A DNA stretch of 64,000 bases from assembly GCF_038432375.1 (NCBI RefSeq), contig NZ_JBCAUS010000003.1, positions 62,001 through 126,000 on the forward strand. Direction: 5' to 3'. The notes below the pieces were generated by a model. It searched no databases, was not told where the DNA came from, and saw nothing but the letters and a program-made list of their open reading frames with translations. This DNA comes from Methanococcoides sp. LMO-2. Its GTDB lineage: Archaea; Halobacteriota; Methanosarcinia; Methanosarcinales; Methanosarcinaceae. Made by a program: the position numbers and the translations under genes. Positions within the stretch are counted from its first letter, which is position 1. Every line of letters starts with the position of its first letter. This document shows positions 1 through 8,744 of this stretch, one piece after another.

Positions 1-1
1 C

Positions 2-397
2 GAACTCCCAAGAGCAGCACTCACAGCAGACCAGATCGCAAAGGAAGCTGAGTTCTTCTCCTTCGGTACTAACGACCTGACCCAGACAACCTTCGGTTTC
101 AGCAGGGACGATGCAGGTAAGTTCTTACCATTCTACTTAGAAAGTGGCATACTCGAGGACGATCCATTTGCAGTGCTTGACCAGGAAGGTGTGGGCCAGC
201 TTGTAAAGATCGGTATCGAGAAAGGACGTGCCACACGACCTGACATCAAGATAGGTATCTGCGGTGAGCATGGTGGAGAGCCAAAATCAGTTAAGTTTGG
301 ACACAACGTCGGACTCAACTATGTCAGCTGTTCACCATTCCGTGTGCCAATTGCAAGACTTGCAGCAGCACACGCTGTTATAGAGAACAAGCAGTAA
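2..397 (+). CDS. ppdK: Pyruvate, phosphate dikinase, C-terminal part (5' end outside window)
   Basis: The frame is open from the window edge and ends with TAA. The last 131 residues match the PEP/pyruvate-binding TIM barrel of pyruvate phosphate dikinase. Visible motifs are SFGTNDLTQ (substrate and Mg binding) and GICGEHGG, whose Cys is the catalytic acid of the family. The enzyme interconverts pyruvate + ATP + Pi with PEP + AMP + PPi in the cytoplasm and feeds gluconeogenesis in methanogens. PEP synthase shares this domain, but the [13 protein letters not shown] segment and the tail are typical of PPDK. The N-terminal ATP-grasp and phospho-His domains lie outside the window. Confidence 0.93.
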   Translation, partial: ELPRAALTADQIAKEAEFFSFGTNDLTQTTFGFSRDDAGKFLPFYLESGILEDDPFAVLDQEGVGQLVKIGIEKGRATRPDIKIGICGEHGGEPKSVKFGHNVGLNYVSCSPFRVPIARLAAAHAVIENKQ

Positions 398-614
398 ACA
401 TATTATTCAACATCAATATCGTGTGGAAGTGCACGATATTGACAACTCTTTTTTGTTTGGTCACCAGGACCACCATAAGATCAAATTATTACAATAATTG
501 ATCTAGACACATATTTTTCATTGAGATGAGCTTGCAAATCATAAAGAGTTTCCAAAAAAGTATTAAATGATGATAACACAGTAGTCTACAGAAGAAAGTT
601 GAGGAGTTATTTCT

Positions 615-1058
615 GTGAGAAACTCTCTAAAGGTAGCACTTGTCATTGCATCGATCATTGCAGTACTGGTTGTTGTAAATTATTCATCTGTACTGAATTA
701 TACAACAAATAAGGAAAGTGCAGAACAGACAGCAGGTATATGGGGAGAACAACTGGAAAACGACGTCTTTGTTCCGGAAACTTATGGATATGAGGACAAA
801 CTTATTTTCACATTCATATTGCGTGATCCGGAATACTCAGCAGATTACTACGCCACATATGAGATTAAAGAAGATGGCAATACCATTGAAAGTGCTAACA
901 GCAAGTTATACGAGAATGTCACTTTGGATGAGCCCATCGTTATAGAGATTTCAAGGGAAACATCTTCTGTATATGAACTAGAAATGATGATTACAGATGA
1001 AGAAGAGAACAAAGTGCATCAGAGTGGCGTCACTATCGGAACAAAAGATCAAAAATAA
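615..1058 (+). CDS. Hypothetical membrane-anchored protein
   Basis: A 147-residue protein with a GTG start behind GAGGAG. Residues 7-24 form one hydrophobic segment (signal anchor or uncleaved signal peptide). The rest is acidic and polar, with a beta-rich look and alternating charged and aromatic residues, suggesting a domain outside the membrane. No lipobox is seen and I do not recognise a family. It stands alone between ppdK and the convergent pfkB, with about 215 bases of AT-rich spacer before it. Function unknown. Confidence 0.7.
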   Translation: MRNSLKVALVIASIIAVLVVVNYSSVLNYTTNKESAEQTAGIWGEQLENDVFVPETYGYEDKLIFTFILRDPEYSADYYATYEIKEDGNTIESANSKLYENVTLDEPIVIEISRETSSVYELEMMITDEEENKVHQSGVTIGTKDQK

Positions 1059-1160
1059 AGGACTAAACTGATCAACAATTAGTAAACTTCTAAATTTGAA
1101 ATTGAAGCCTTGAGATTAAAATAAAAATTAAGATTTTAATTTGAAGTTTTAACTTTAAGT

Positions 1161-1201
1161 ATGGAGTAAGGAAGACAGCCAGAAGCCGTCCTTCCATCCA
1201 T
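1161..1201. terminator. Imperfect inverted repeat between convergent genes
   Basis: An imperfect stem (ATGGAGTAAGGAAGAC pairing with GTCCTTCCATCCAT, with bulges) lies between the stop codons of the hypothetical gene at 615-1058 and the pfkB-family gene. The position fits a shared terminator. There is no clear T-run, so confidence is low. Confidence 0.35.
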
Positions 1202-1245
1202 ATTATTGATATATAGAATATTCAGCTTCCCACGAAAAGACATTA

Positions 1246-2145
1246 CTAATCAAGAGACGGGAAAGCGCCGAACTTACTTTCATACCTGGCAACCATATCA
1301 TCCCATGTAGGAAGATCTGTCTGGCAACCAACTGACTCAACAGCAAATGATGCGACCGTAGCTCCTGCCTTTCCACAGACATCCAGCGGATATCCACGTA
1401 CATATGATACAAGGAAACCTGCACGATATGCATCTCCTGCACCGGTTGGGTCAACTGCCTTTACCGGAACCACCGGGATCTCGTATTCAGCACCTTCAGA
1501 GAATATCTTACTGCCTTCGGCATCATAGGTTACGACCACAATGTCTATCTTTTCCTTGATGTCCTCAAAAGTGCTCTCGGTCATGTCGCAGACGCGCTTG
1601 ATCTCGTGCTTGTTGGTGAAAAGGACATCGGTGTTCTCAAGGATAATTTCAAGATTCTCTCTTGTGTACGTTATAAGATCCTGTCCGGGATCAAAAGATA
1701 CGAACTTTGCCTTCTGTGCAATCCTGGCATTGAAGTTCGGCTCAGATGTTGCAAGGTGGACAAAGTCAACTTCCGGAGGGTCCAGTTCCTTCAGCTTTGC
1801 GGATGCTCCCCAGTAGAAGTAAGTTGACTGATTGTGGAAAGGATCCGTATAAACATATGCAGCAGTTCCCTTCTCACCCTCGAGCCTGAAAAGCAGGGAG
1901 AGATCAACACCCAGCCCATCAAGATGCTCTTCATAACCCGATGTTGCAAAATCATCCCCTACTGCAGAGATCAGCTGGGAGTTTCCGCCAAGGATAGAGA
2001 TAGCTGCAACGATGTTCGCAGCCCCGCCTCCAAAGAACTTCTGATAATCAACTATCGGATATGACTCGTTCTGTCCTGCAATTCCCTCCACATCGAACAG
2101 GAAGTCTATTGCAGCGTGACCTACTACAGATATCACATCAGACAT
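1246..2145 (-). CDS. PfkB-family sugar/nucleoside kinase
   Basis: A 299-residue ribokinase-fold kinase. The N-terminal GGGAAN motif (residues 39-44) is the substrate-side signature. DPTGAGD (232-238) is the anion-hole signature with the catalytic base D238. It transfers a phosphate from ATP to a sugar or nucleoside hydroxyl; the substrate cannot be read from the sequence, and an archaeal nucleoside kinase is one option. The ATG follows AAGGTGT and lies 9 bases after the DUF555 gene, so it is the last gene of the HerA-DUF357-DUF555 operon. Its stop is UAG followed at once by in-frame UAA, the only UAG gene end I found in the window. Confidence 0.85.
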   Translation of the reverse strand: MSDVISVVGHAAIDFLFDVEGIAGQNESYPIVDYQKFFGGGAANIVAAISILGGNSQLISAVGDDFATSGYEEHLDGLGVDLSLLFRLEGEKGTAAYVYTDPFHNQSTYFYWGASAKLKELDPPEVDFVHLATSEPNFNARIAQKAKFVSFDPGQDLITYTRENLEIILENTDVLFTNKHEIKRVCDMTESTFEDIKEKIDIVVVTYDAEGSKIFSEGAEYEIPVVPVKAVDPTGAGDAYRAGFLVSYVRGYPLDVCGKAGATVASFAVESVGCQTDLPTWDDMVARYESKFGAFPSLD

Positions 2146-2154
2146 TCTGACACC

Positions 2155-2496
2155 TTACTCGAACTCTTCAACATCCACCACATTAAGTGGCACATCGCGT
2201 AATGCCCTGCCAATAACGGATTTTGCGATCCTTGATGCATGCTCTGAACTCTCTGCATCAAATACCTTCATCTCAAGGACAAGGCCGACGATTGCAGTAT
2301 TAGCAGCAATAAAAACGCTACCAAAAGGTTCATTGCATGCAGGGCAGAATGTCGTTCCCACATCGACCTCTACATAATCGAGTTGAGGGTTCAGTCTTTT
2401 TCCAGCTTCTGCAATAGCAACTCCAATAGCATCATCTGCAGTTTGTACGTCTCTTACCAACCAGGCAGCTTCAAGTGTAACATGAAAATTTGTCAT
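2155..2496 (-). CDS. DUF555 / UPF0212 family protein
   Basis: A 113-residue protein matching the archaeal UPF0212 (DUF555) family, found mainly in methanogens and relatives. A CPAC pair in the middle (in [13 protein letters not shown]) could bind a metal or be redox active. The function of the family is unknown. It sits between the DUF357 and PfkB genes on the same strand with tight spacing. The start is the ATG preceded by GGAGAG. Confidence 0.85.
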   Translation of the reverse strand: MTNFHVTLEAAWLVRDVQTADDAIGVAIAEAGKRLNPQLDYVEVDVGTTFCPACNEPFGSVFIAANTAIVGLVLEMKVFDAESSEHASRIAKSVIGRALRDVPLNVVDVEEFE

Positions 2497-2567
2497 CGTT
2501 TCATTCTCTCCAGATATCTTATCTCAGACCTTCATTTCTTCTATTAATCTACGCTTCTTGAATACGA

Positions 2568-2903
2568 TCATATTGTGAACAGCACATCATCGTCAACATC
2601 AAAGACACCCAGGCGTGCACCTGCATCCAGCCAGGCATGACCATAACTGAAACAGATGAGCGCATTTACCGGATCCTCGGACTTTATGAAATGCATACCG
2701 TCCTCATAATAGGAACGTGCCATGTTCTTATAGTCCTCAGCCACTGCAAGCATGTGTGATCCCTTAATGGGACCTAGATCCGCCTTTGCGAGTGCTTCTC
2801 TTAACAGACGTTCGTATCTTTCGACCTTTTCGTTCAGATCTGCTGCCACATTTACACCATCTACATATAAATCATTTATAAACCCATCCGTTGGAAAGGT
2901 CAT
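2568..2903 (-). CDS. DUF357 family protein
   Basis: A 111-residue, mostly helical protein of the archaeal DUF357 family (ALICFSYGHAWLDAGARLG is the typical core, resembling a HEPN/TPR-like helical hairpin). Its ATG overlaps the herA stop by four bases (ATGA), so the two are translationally coupled. This suggests a link to the HerA-type ATPase, but the role of the family is not established. Confidence 0.85.
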   Translation of the reverse strand: MTFPTDGFINDLYVDGVNVAADLNEKVERYERLLREALAKADLGPIKGSHMLAVAEDYKNMARSYYEDGMHFIKSEDPVNALICFSYGHAWLDAGARLGVFDVDDDVLFTI

Positions 2904-4600
2904 TTCTCCGAACCGAAGATCTTCTTGAAAAGGCCTCCACCACCAGAATTGGGCTGCCTGTTCACCTGTCTGCTGGGCTGCCTCCTGGGTGGCGGACTTC
3001 CAGCTCCATCGGGCGCTTCAGCCTCTGCTTTTACAGGATCGAACCTCTTTGGTGGCTGGCTGACAGGCTTTGAAGCTCTTTTTGCAGGAGCAGGAGATGC
3101 TGTCTGTGCACTCTTAAGCACATTTACAGACTCGCCGCCATGCTTTGATTTCCTCACCCTGATATCCACAAGCACAGGCCTCTCGATATCGTTGCTCACA
3201 AGCATGGCAACACCGGGAGGCAGGCGCATCAGCTCATCTTCAACAAAAGAGTTCACACCTTCAAGTCCTTTACTGATGGATTTCAGGTCATTGGGGTTTG
3301 TCACCTTCATGATCACCTGTGTACCGCACTGGGAAAGCACATTCTTGTCGATCCTTGCCGGACGCTGGGATATTACCATCATACCAAGACCGAACTTACG
3401 TCCTTCCGACGCAATTGTACGCAACACCTCGGAACTCGCAGTCTTGCTGAAACCACGCTCCGGAGCAAAGTTATGAGCTTCTTCCACAACCAGCATACCA
3501 GGAGGTATGGCATTCATCTTGCGGGCCTCGAAAAGTGCACCGCAAAGCTGTGCCACGATCATACTCTGGAAATCCGGAGACACTCCCTTGAAGTCTATTA
3601 CCGCTGCCTTGCCCTTCTGCATGAGCTCTTCAAGGGATGTGGATGATGAGGACAGAAGATCGGAATCACGTATGTCTTCCAGAACGCTCATGACATTCCA
3701 GCGGGCTTTGCTCTCGTTATTACCAACTTCAAAGATAATGTCATCAAGAGTATAGGTTTCCATCTCGGCCCGGAGCTTCTGTATAGCCTCATAGAGTATA
3801 CCTGTATGAGTGCTGGTAAGGTTGTCCGGGAAGATCGCGGTCAGGTCTTTTGCACTCAGGTTGTTTCCGTTAAGCCTGAAAAGTTCATCCGCATTGGGAT
3901 TCACTGCCTTGTTGGCAGGAGTATATATTGTGATATTGGAACCATACCCTTTTGGAGATACACCGAACTTCTTGAGATCATCTGTTTTTGCTGCAGCTTC
4001 CTTCATGGAAGCGTACTCACTATGAGGATCGAGAATAAGAAGAGGAACCTTCCGGTCGAGAAGCTCTTCCAGCAGAACCGCTGCTGTATAGGACTTTCCG
4101 CTTCCGGTCTTTGCAAGGATACTGCAATGTTTCTGCACAAGACTGTTCACACTAAGGTGAACCGGGATGTCAGTGCCATCAAGCAGGCCAATATACATCT
4201 CATTACCGGACAGACCCAGGGCAGAACTTATCAGATCGTTGTCTGCTTTATAAACATCATCTCCGGGGCTAAAAGGTGTCTTGGGAGCCCTCAGGAGGCC
4301 GGAAGGATCACGACTGCCTATGACCGTAGCATCTGCAACTATACGATCGGAACTTTTCCTGTCCTTTCCACTCTTTTTGGATTCTTCAAAGACCTTCTTG
4401 GCTTCATCGAAGGAATGTTTTGTACTTACCTTATCACTGAACCTTTTGATCGAAAGCACCTGGCAAAGGACCCATCCGTCCTTCTCATGCCATGCCTTTA
4501 CATATTCCCCTCTATGTACAACCGTACTATCAGAAATCAAGAACTTAAAACCAAACGATCCGGTCTCACCTGAAATTATACCTACTGAGCCGCGCATCAT
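2900..4600 (-). CDS. HerA-like DNA translocase/helicase ATPase
   Basis: A 566-residue protein. Residues about 1-110 look like a HAS-barrel, followed by a DUF87/HerA ATPase with Walker A AKTGSGKS (163-170), Walker B VVEEAHNF (371-378) and the SQRPARID motif typical of FtsK/HerA hexamers. HerA enzymes pump DNA and work with NurA in break resection, but no NurA gene is adjacent. The last ~80 residues are rich in Pro, Ser and Arg and end in GLFKKIFGSEK, a flexible tail that may bind a partner. It is the first gene of an operon with DUF357, DUF555 and pfkB. Confidence 0.88.
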   Translation of the reverse strand: MMRGSVGIISGETGSFGFKFLISDSTVVHRGEYVKAWHEKDGWVLCQVLSIKRFSDKVSTKHSFDEAKKVFEESKKSGKDRKSSDRIVADATVIGSRDPSGLLRAPKTPFSPGDDVYKADNDLISSALGLSGNEMYIGLLDGTDIPVHLSVNSLVQKHCSILAKTGSGKSYTAAVLLEELLDRKVPLLILDPHSEYASMKEAAAKTDDLKKFGVSPKGYGSNITIYTPANKAVNPNADELFRLNGNNLSAKDLTAIFPDNLTSTHTGILYEAIQKLRAEMETYTLDDIIFEVGNNESKARWNVMSVLEDIRDSDLLSSSSTSLEELMQKGKAAVIDFKGVSPDFQSMIVAQLCGALFEARKMNAIPPGMLVVEEAHNFAPERGFSKTASSEVLRTIASEGRKFGLGMMVISQRPARIDKNVLSQCGTQVIMKVTNPNDLKSISKGLEGVNSFVEDELMRLPPGVAMLVSNDIERPVLVDIRVRKSKHGGESVNVLKSAQTASPAPAKRASKPVSQPPKRFDPVKAEAEAPDGAGSPPPRRQPSRQVNRQPNSGGGGLFKKIFGSEK

Positions 4601-4762
4601 ATCCTCTCACCAAAAAAAGGGACTACAGCCTTATATCTATTGTGCTTTACAAGGTTGTGATTTGCAAGGTTGCCGTTGTTGAAGAGAAAAAATGTGAAAA
4701 GAAGTAGAAAGATGTGTGGAAAGAAATGAAGGATGATGAGTAAAATAAATGTAAAAAGTAAA

Positions 4763-4787
4763 ATGATCGTTCAAAGAACGTGATCAT
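4763..4787 (-). terminator. Hairpin terminator of dphB
   Basis: ATGATCGTTC (4763-4772) pairs with GAACGTGATCAT (4776-4787) apart from a two-base bulge. On the minus strand it is followed by T-rich sequence. The dphB stop codon lies inside the stem. Confidence 0.55.
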
Positions 4788-5587
4788 TCCACATCTTCAA
4801 GTATTTTTTCAGGCCCACCTGCAAGTTTCACGAGAGCTTCCGCCTCCACAAAATGAAGGTCCGCAGGAATTATAAGTATATGCAGCGGTACACCAAAATC
4901 GAAGTCTTTCAGTTCTTCGGCATAATCAGCTTTTACCACAGGTGATGGCGATCCGGCACGGGCCACACCCACTGCAATACGGTCATTCATTATACCTTCA
5001 CCGCGCTTTCCCTCAACCTCAAGCAGGATAGAAAGAGCTTCATTTACAGTCATGTAGCCCTTATCCTTGTCAATATCAAGGAACACAGCCGTGTGGAGCC
5101 CGTTATCCCTGTTCATTTTAATAGTATCATAAGGTGTTTCGGATATCACCCTTGTACCACGGCTGGTCACATAAGGATGAGGAACGGTTGCTGCTTTTCC
5201 GAAGCGGTAGTTCTGCAGGCCGGACAGGCCACATATTGCGGATGCTATGGATGCACCATGAACAAGGGTTGTCTCGATTCCCATGGCAAGTGCTCGAAGA
5301 CGGAGGTCAACATGAGTTGTGGATACCATGGTGTCACCGCCTGTCAGGAACACAACATTCATGTCCTTTGCATCAGCGATCCAGTCCTCAGCATGCTGTT
5401 CTACATCCTCCCTTGAAAGGACCGTGATCTTCTTCTGGTAGAGCTCTTCCATCTTTTCAAGGTCAGTTCCCATTAATATGGAAGTGTAGAATTCCACATA
5501 GACCTTGTCCGCATTGCGGATCTTTTCAAGTCCTTTTAACGATATGTCCTTTTCATCGTAAAGTCCGAGTCCTACAAAATCAAGCAT
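4784..5587 (-). CDS. dphB: Diphthine synthase
   Basis: A 267-residue SAM-dependent methyltransferase of the tetrapyrrole methylase fold. The N-terminal FVGLGLYDEKDISLKGLE and the internal FLTGGDTM and VHGASI motifs are characteristic of archaeal DphB. It methylates the 3-amino-3-carboxypropyl group on the target His of elongation factor 2 in diphthamide synthesis. It is a single gene with its own terminator, full length for the family (about 260-270 residues). Confidence 0.95.
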   Translation of the reverse strand: MLDFVGLGLYDEKDISLKGLEKIRNADKVYVEFYTSILMGTDLEKMEELYQKKITVLSREDVEQHAEDWIADAKDMNVVFLTGGDTMVSTTHVDLRLRALAMGIETTLVHGASIASAICGLSGLQNYRFGKAATVPHPYVTSRGTRVISETPYDTIKMNRDNGLHTAVFLDIDKDKGYMTVNEALSILLEVEGKRGEGIMNDRIAVGVARAGSPSPVVKADYAEELKDFDFGVPLHILIIPADLHFVEAEALVKLAGGPEKILEDVE

Positions 5588-5662
5588 AAATACGCTTAAA
5601 ACCAGCTTTTATGTTAAACTTTTTGAGCAGGCAATATAAACACAGTAGGACCATTCGAAACG

Positions 5663-5745
5663 TTTTTATAGAACCATACACAGTTAGTTTCAATCAATTT
5701 TAGTAAAAACATTAGACCAATTCATATATCAGATCATCAGGAGGT
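5663..5745 (+). promoter_or_regulatory. Thermosome promoter and Shine-Dalgarno site
   Basis: A TATA element TTTTTATA (5663-5670) predicts a start of transcription near 5693. A strong ribosome site AGGAGGT (5739-5745) lies 9 bases before the ATG at 5755. Confidence 0.5.
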
Positions 5746-5754
5746 TCAGATCCA

Positions 5755-7374
5755 ATGGCAGGTCAGCCAGCAATGATAACAGATCCAAGGAAAGAACATA
5801 CAAAGGGCAAGCAGGCCCTCTACGCGAATATCGCTGCAGCAAAGGCAATTGCAAATATCGTAAAAACAACACTTGGTCCAAAAGGAATGGACAAGATGCT
5901 TGTGAACGCGGTGGGAGATATCGTGCTCACCAACGATGGTGCAATGATCCTAAGGGGAATGGATATCGAGAACCCTACTGCAAAGATGATCGTGGAGATC
6001 GCAAGGACACAGGAAGATATTGCCGGTGATGGTACCACCAGTGCAGCTGTTCTTGCAGGTTCACTTCTTGAGAAGGCAGAAGAACTTATCGATTCCGGAA
6101 TTCACCCAACTATTATAATCAAAGGTTTCCTCCAGGCAGCAGACAAAGCTTCAGAACTGCTTGACAACTACGCAATAGATGTCACAAAAGAGAACAAGGA
6201 AGTTCTGCTTAAGATCGCAAAGACCGCAATTGCAGGCAAAGGCGCTGAAGCTTACGGGGACCTGATTGCCGGACTATGCGTCGATGCAGCCCTTGAGGTC
6301 GAAGTTGACGGTAAGATAAATGTGAACGACAGCATCCTGATCACACAGGACCCTGGCCAGAGCATCACTGAAACTGAGCTTCTTGAAGGTCTCGTGATCA
6401 ACAAGGCACGTCTTCATTCCGCAATGCCTGAAGTTGTGGAAAACGCTAAGATAGCCCTTATATCTGCAGATATAATGGTACAGAAAACAAAGAACAAGTC
6501 AACATTCCAGATCAGTTCTGCAGACCAGCTGACCGATTTCCTGAAGAAGGAAGAGGAAGATTTCCACAAGCTCCTCGACAAGATAATCGATACCGGCGCC
6601 AATGTCGTAGTGGGAACAAAGAACATTGACCAGAATGCAGCTGACTACTTCCAGAAGAAAGGCATCTTTGCAATCAGGCGTATCAATGATGACAATGTGA
6701 AGAGCATTTCAAGAGCTACAGGTGCACACATCGTCAAGAACATCAATGACATCTCTGAAAAGGACCTTGGATATGCAGGTCTCATTGAGCAGATCGGAGC
6801 ATTCGACCTTGGTAAGACCTACTTCAGGGACTGTCAGGGATCAAAGACCGTAACCATTCTGCTCAGAGGTTCTACCGAGCACGTGACCGATAACCTCGAG
6901 CGTACAATTGACGACGCATTACAGGTCATCAAGAACGGTATCGAGGATGAAAAGATCGTACCTGGAGGCGGTGCATCAGAGATCGAGGTCGCACAGGGAC
7001 TTCGTGCCTTTGCAGCTACCATCGGCGGTCGTGAACAGCTTGCTATCTCAGCATTTGCAGAAGCAATTGAATCAATACCAAAGGAAATTGCAGTAAACGC
7101 AGGAATGGACGGTATTGACACGATCCTTTCACTCCGTGCAAAGCACGGTGAGATCAAGAACGCAGGTCTCGATGTTTACACAGGTGAGATCAGTGACGCA
7201 CTTGAGAAGGGCATCGTCGATCCACTCAGGGTAAAGAAACAGGCCATCAAATCAGCATCAGAAGTTGCTAACATGGTACTCCGTGTTGACGACATGCTCA
7301 AATCACAGAGAAGAGAGATGATGGACGTCAATCCTGAGCACAACATCCACAACTACGATGCACTCGGATTGTAA
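5755..7374 (+). CDS. Group II chaperonin (thermosome) subunit, divergent type
   Basis: A 539-residue ATP-dependent folding chaperonin forming double rings in the cytoplasm. [10 protein letters not shown] (40-49), TNDGA and GDGTT (91-95) form the ATP site, and the catalytic Asp residues are kept. It departs from ordinary archaeal thermosome subunits in several conserved places: GDGTTS instead of [13 protein letters not shown] instead of NDGVTIL, and an N-terminus with [12 protein letters not shown]. It also lacks the Gly/Met-rich tail, ending YDALGL. This suggests a paralogue like the extra chaperonin subunits known from Methanosarcina rather than the main alpha or beta subunit. Confidence 0.92.
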   Translation: MAGQPAMITDPRKEHTKGKQALYANIAAAKAIANIVKTTLGPKGMDKMLVNAVGDIVLTNDGAMILRGMDIENPTAKMIVEIARTQEDIAGDGTTSAAVLAGSLLEKAEELIDSGIHPTIIIKGFLQAADKASELLDNYAIDVTKENKEVLLKIAKTAIAGKGAEAYGDLIAGLCVDAALEVEVDGKINVNDSILITQDPGQSITETELLEGLVINKARLHSAMPEVVENAKIALISADIMVQKTKNKSTFQISSADQLTDFLKKEEEDFHKLLDKIIDTGANVVVGTKNIDQNAADYFQKKGIFAIRRINDDNVKSISRATGAHIVKNINDISEKDLGYAGLIEQIGAFDLGKTYFRDCQGSKTVTILLRGSTEHVTDNLERTIDDALQVIKNGIEDEKIVPGGGASEIEVAQGLRAFAATIGGREQLAISAFAEAIESIPKEIAVNAGMDGIDTILSLRAKHGEIKNAGLDVYTGEISDALEKGIVDPLRVKKQAIKSASEVANMVLRVDDMLKSQRREMMDVNPEHNIHNYDALGL

Positions 7375-7389
7375 TTTAATATAAAATGA

Positions 7390-7411
7390 GTTGTAAGGGA
7401 AACCTTACAAC
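7390..7411. terminator. Bidirectional hairpin with GAAA tetraloop
   Basis: A perfect 9-bp stem GTTGTAAGG / CCTTACAAC closes a GAAA loop between the converging thermosome and DUF2119 genes. The DUF2119 stop codon lies in the stem. Confidence 0.7.
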
Positions 7412-7986
7412 CCATAGAACTTTTTGTAATCTTCAATTGCTTTTTTTGCTACTTTGGGATAATTTACCATCATATATTCGATGAACTCATCCCTTGAATC
7501 ACAGTCCTTCACAACATCAAGCATCCCTGATGCAAATTCACCGGACTGGTTGTTGTCTTTCTCGATCTCAAATGTCAGGCAAAGTGCCTCGACAGGAAAA
7601 TATTCCCTTCGAATGTGAGGGGAAACCGATCCCATAAGCACACCTTTTTCGAGGCTGCTGAAACCCGGAACTCCCACATTGTTAACCCTTTCCTTTGAGA
7701 CCAGTTTACAGAAATTGCCCTTTGAATAGGAATGGAGCTCCACATAGATATCAGGTTTATACTTCTCAACAACATCAACGATAGCTTCCCCTATACCATG
7801 GTAATAACCACTATCAAGCGTTGAGATGTACTTGCCCCTGTTGACCACAGGCATCACTGCCAGAGTACCTGAAAAGGGGCGCTCAAGGTTCAACAGGATA
7901 GATGAAGTATCGCGCCATTCCCGACCATGCAGGCCTCCGACAAAGAGTCTGAAAGGCCGCCCCTTTCCATAGATCTTCAAAAGCAT
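7405..7986 (-). CDS. DUF2119 protein, M14 metallopeptidase-like
   Basis: A 193-residue protein of the archaeal DUF2119 family, which has no assigned function. The sequence shows an M14 carboxypeptidase-like set: HGRE (H20, E23) and ELHSY (H85) as zinc ligands, VVNRG (N49-R50) resembling the substrate-carboxylate Asn-Arg pair, and FEIE (E140/E142) as a possible general base. The order and spacing match a short M14/AspA-AstE-type hydrolase. No signal peptide is seen, so it should be cytoplasmic. The zinc-hydrolase role is my inference from the motifs. Confidence 0.8.
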   Translation of the reverse strand: MLLKIYGKGRPFRLFVGGLHGREWRDTSSILLNLERPFSGTLAVMPVVNRGKYISTLDSGYYHGIGEAIVDVVEKYKPDIYVELHSYSKGNFCKLVSKERVNNVGVPGFSSLEKGVLMGSVSPHIRREYFPVEALCLTFEIEKDNNQSGEFASGMLDVVKDCDSRDEFIEYMMVNYPKVAKKAIEDYKKFYGL

Positions 7987-8010
7987 TGCCGATATTTCCT
8001 GAAAATAAAT

Positions 8011-8688
8011 TTATTCCATGGTTTCGTTGACAACGGTCTTCCGGCCGATCACATAGATCTCCTGCTTATGAGATTCCAGAACGTGCAAGATCTCGACCCC
8101 AAGCTCTTCAAATCTGGCAAGAACCGGTTCCCTGTCAATTCTCTTTGATGTCTTTATGACCTGAAGGAGCTTTCCGCCTGCCTTTAGCAGAGGAAGGACC
8201 CGCTCAAGAGCTGCCAGTGAATCCATTGGCTCCAGTGTCATGTCACTTAGGATCACATCCACAGGCTCCTCTGAAAGTTCCGCAAGAGGAACACTAAATA
8301 CATCATCGAAAATGATGGAAACATTCTCGTTCTCATGAGCAATCTGACCGAGCTCTGACCTGAAATCACGGCTGAATTCCAGACCATTGATCTTATCGGC
8401 AATCTCTGATGCGAACGTGATGAAACCGCCTGCACTTGAACCAAGGTCAATGATGCTATCGCCTTCACTGATGAGCCCTGTTTCTTCCTGGATCCTCTTT
8501 AACTTGAAATAACCTTTTGGCATATCGAGACCTTCATCAACCTCGATATTATCATCTATGGAAACATCCTTTGAAGGTTTTGTTACAACACTACCGTCTA
8601 TCTTCACATGACCGCCCTTAATAGCCTGTTTGGAACGCCCACGGGACTTGAAATTACCCATTTCAACAAGATATGCATCCAGCCTCAT
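8011..8688 (-). CDS. TlyA/FtsJ-like S4-domain methyltransferase
   Basis: A 225-residue protein. Residues 1-50 form an S4 RNA-binding domain (MRLDAYLVEMG, SRGRSKQAIKGGHVKIDG). A Rossmann methyltransferase follows, with the SAM motif DLGSSAGGF (81-89) and the FtsJ-like LSDMTLEPMDS segment. The architecture is that of TlyA/hemolysin-A-like rRNA 2'-O-methyltransferases, so an RNA target is likely. It is 24 bases upstream of, and co-oriented with, the DUF2119 gene. Confidence 0.85.
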   Translation of the reverse strand: MRLDAYLVEMGNFKSRGRSKQAIKGGHVKIDGSVVTKPSKDVSIDDNIEVDEGLDMPKGYFKLKRIQEETGLISEGDSIIDLGSSAGGFITFASEIADKINGLEFSRDFRSELGQIAHENENVSIIFDDVFSVPLAELSEEPVDVILSDMTLEPMDSLAALERVLPLLKAGGKLLQVIKTSKRIDREPVLARFEELGVEILHVLESHKQEIYVIGRKTVVNETME

Positions 8689-8744
8689 GAACTAATGAAT
8701 GAAAAGAAACTATAAAAAGATACGACCAGAGATCTAAAAAAGAA

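Noticed and set aside
3806-4573. A 255-codon open frame on the plus strand
   Set aside because: Antisense to the HerA-like gene, whose Walker motifs are clear; codon bias alone explains the open frame.
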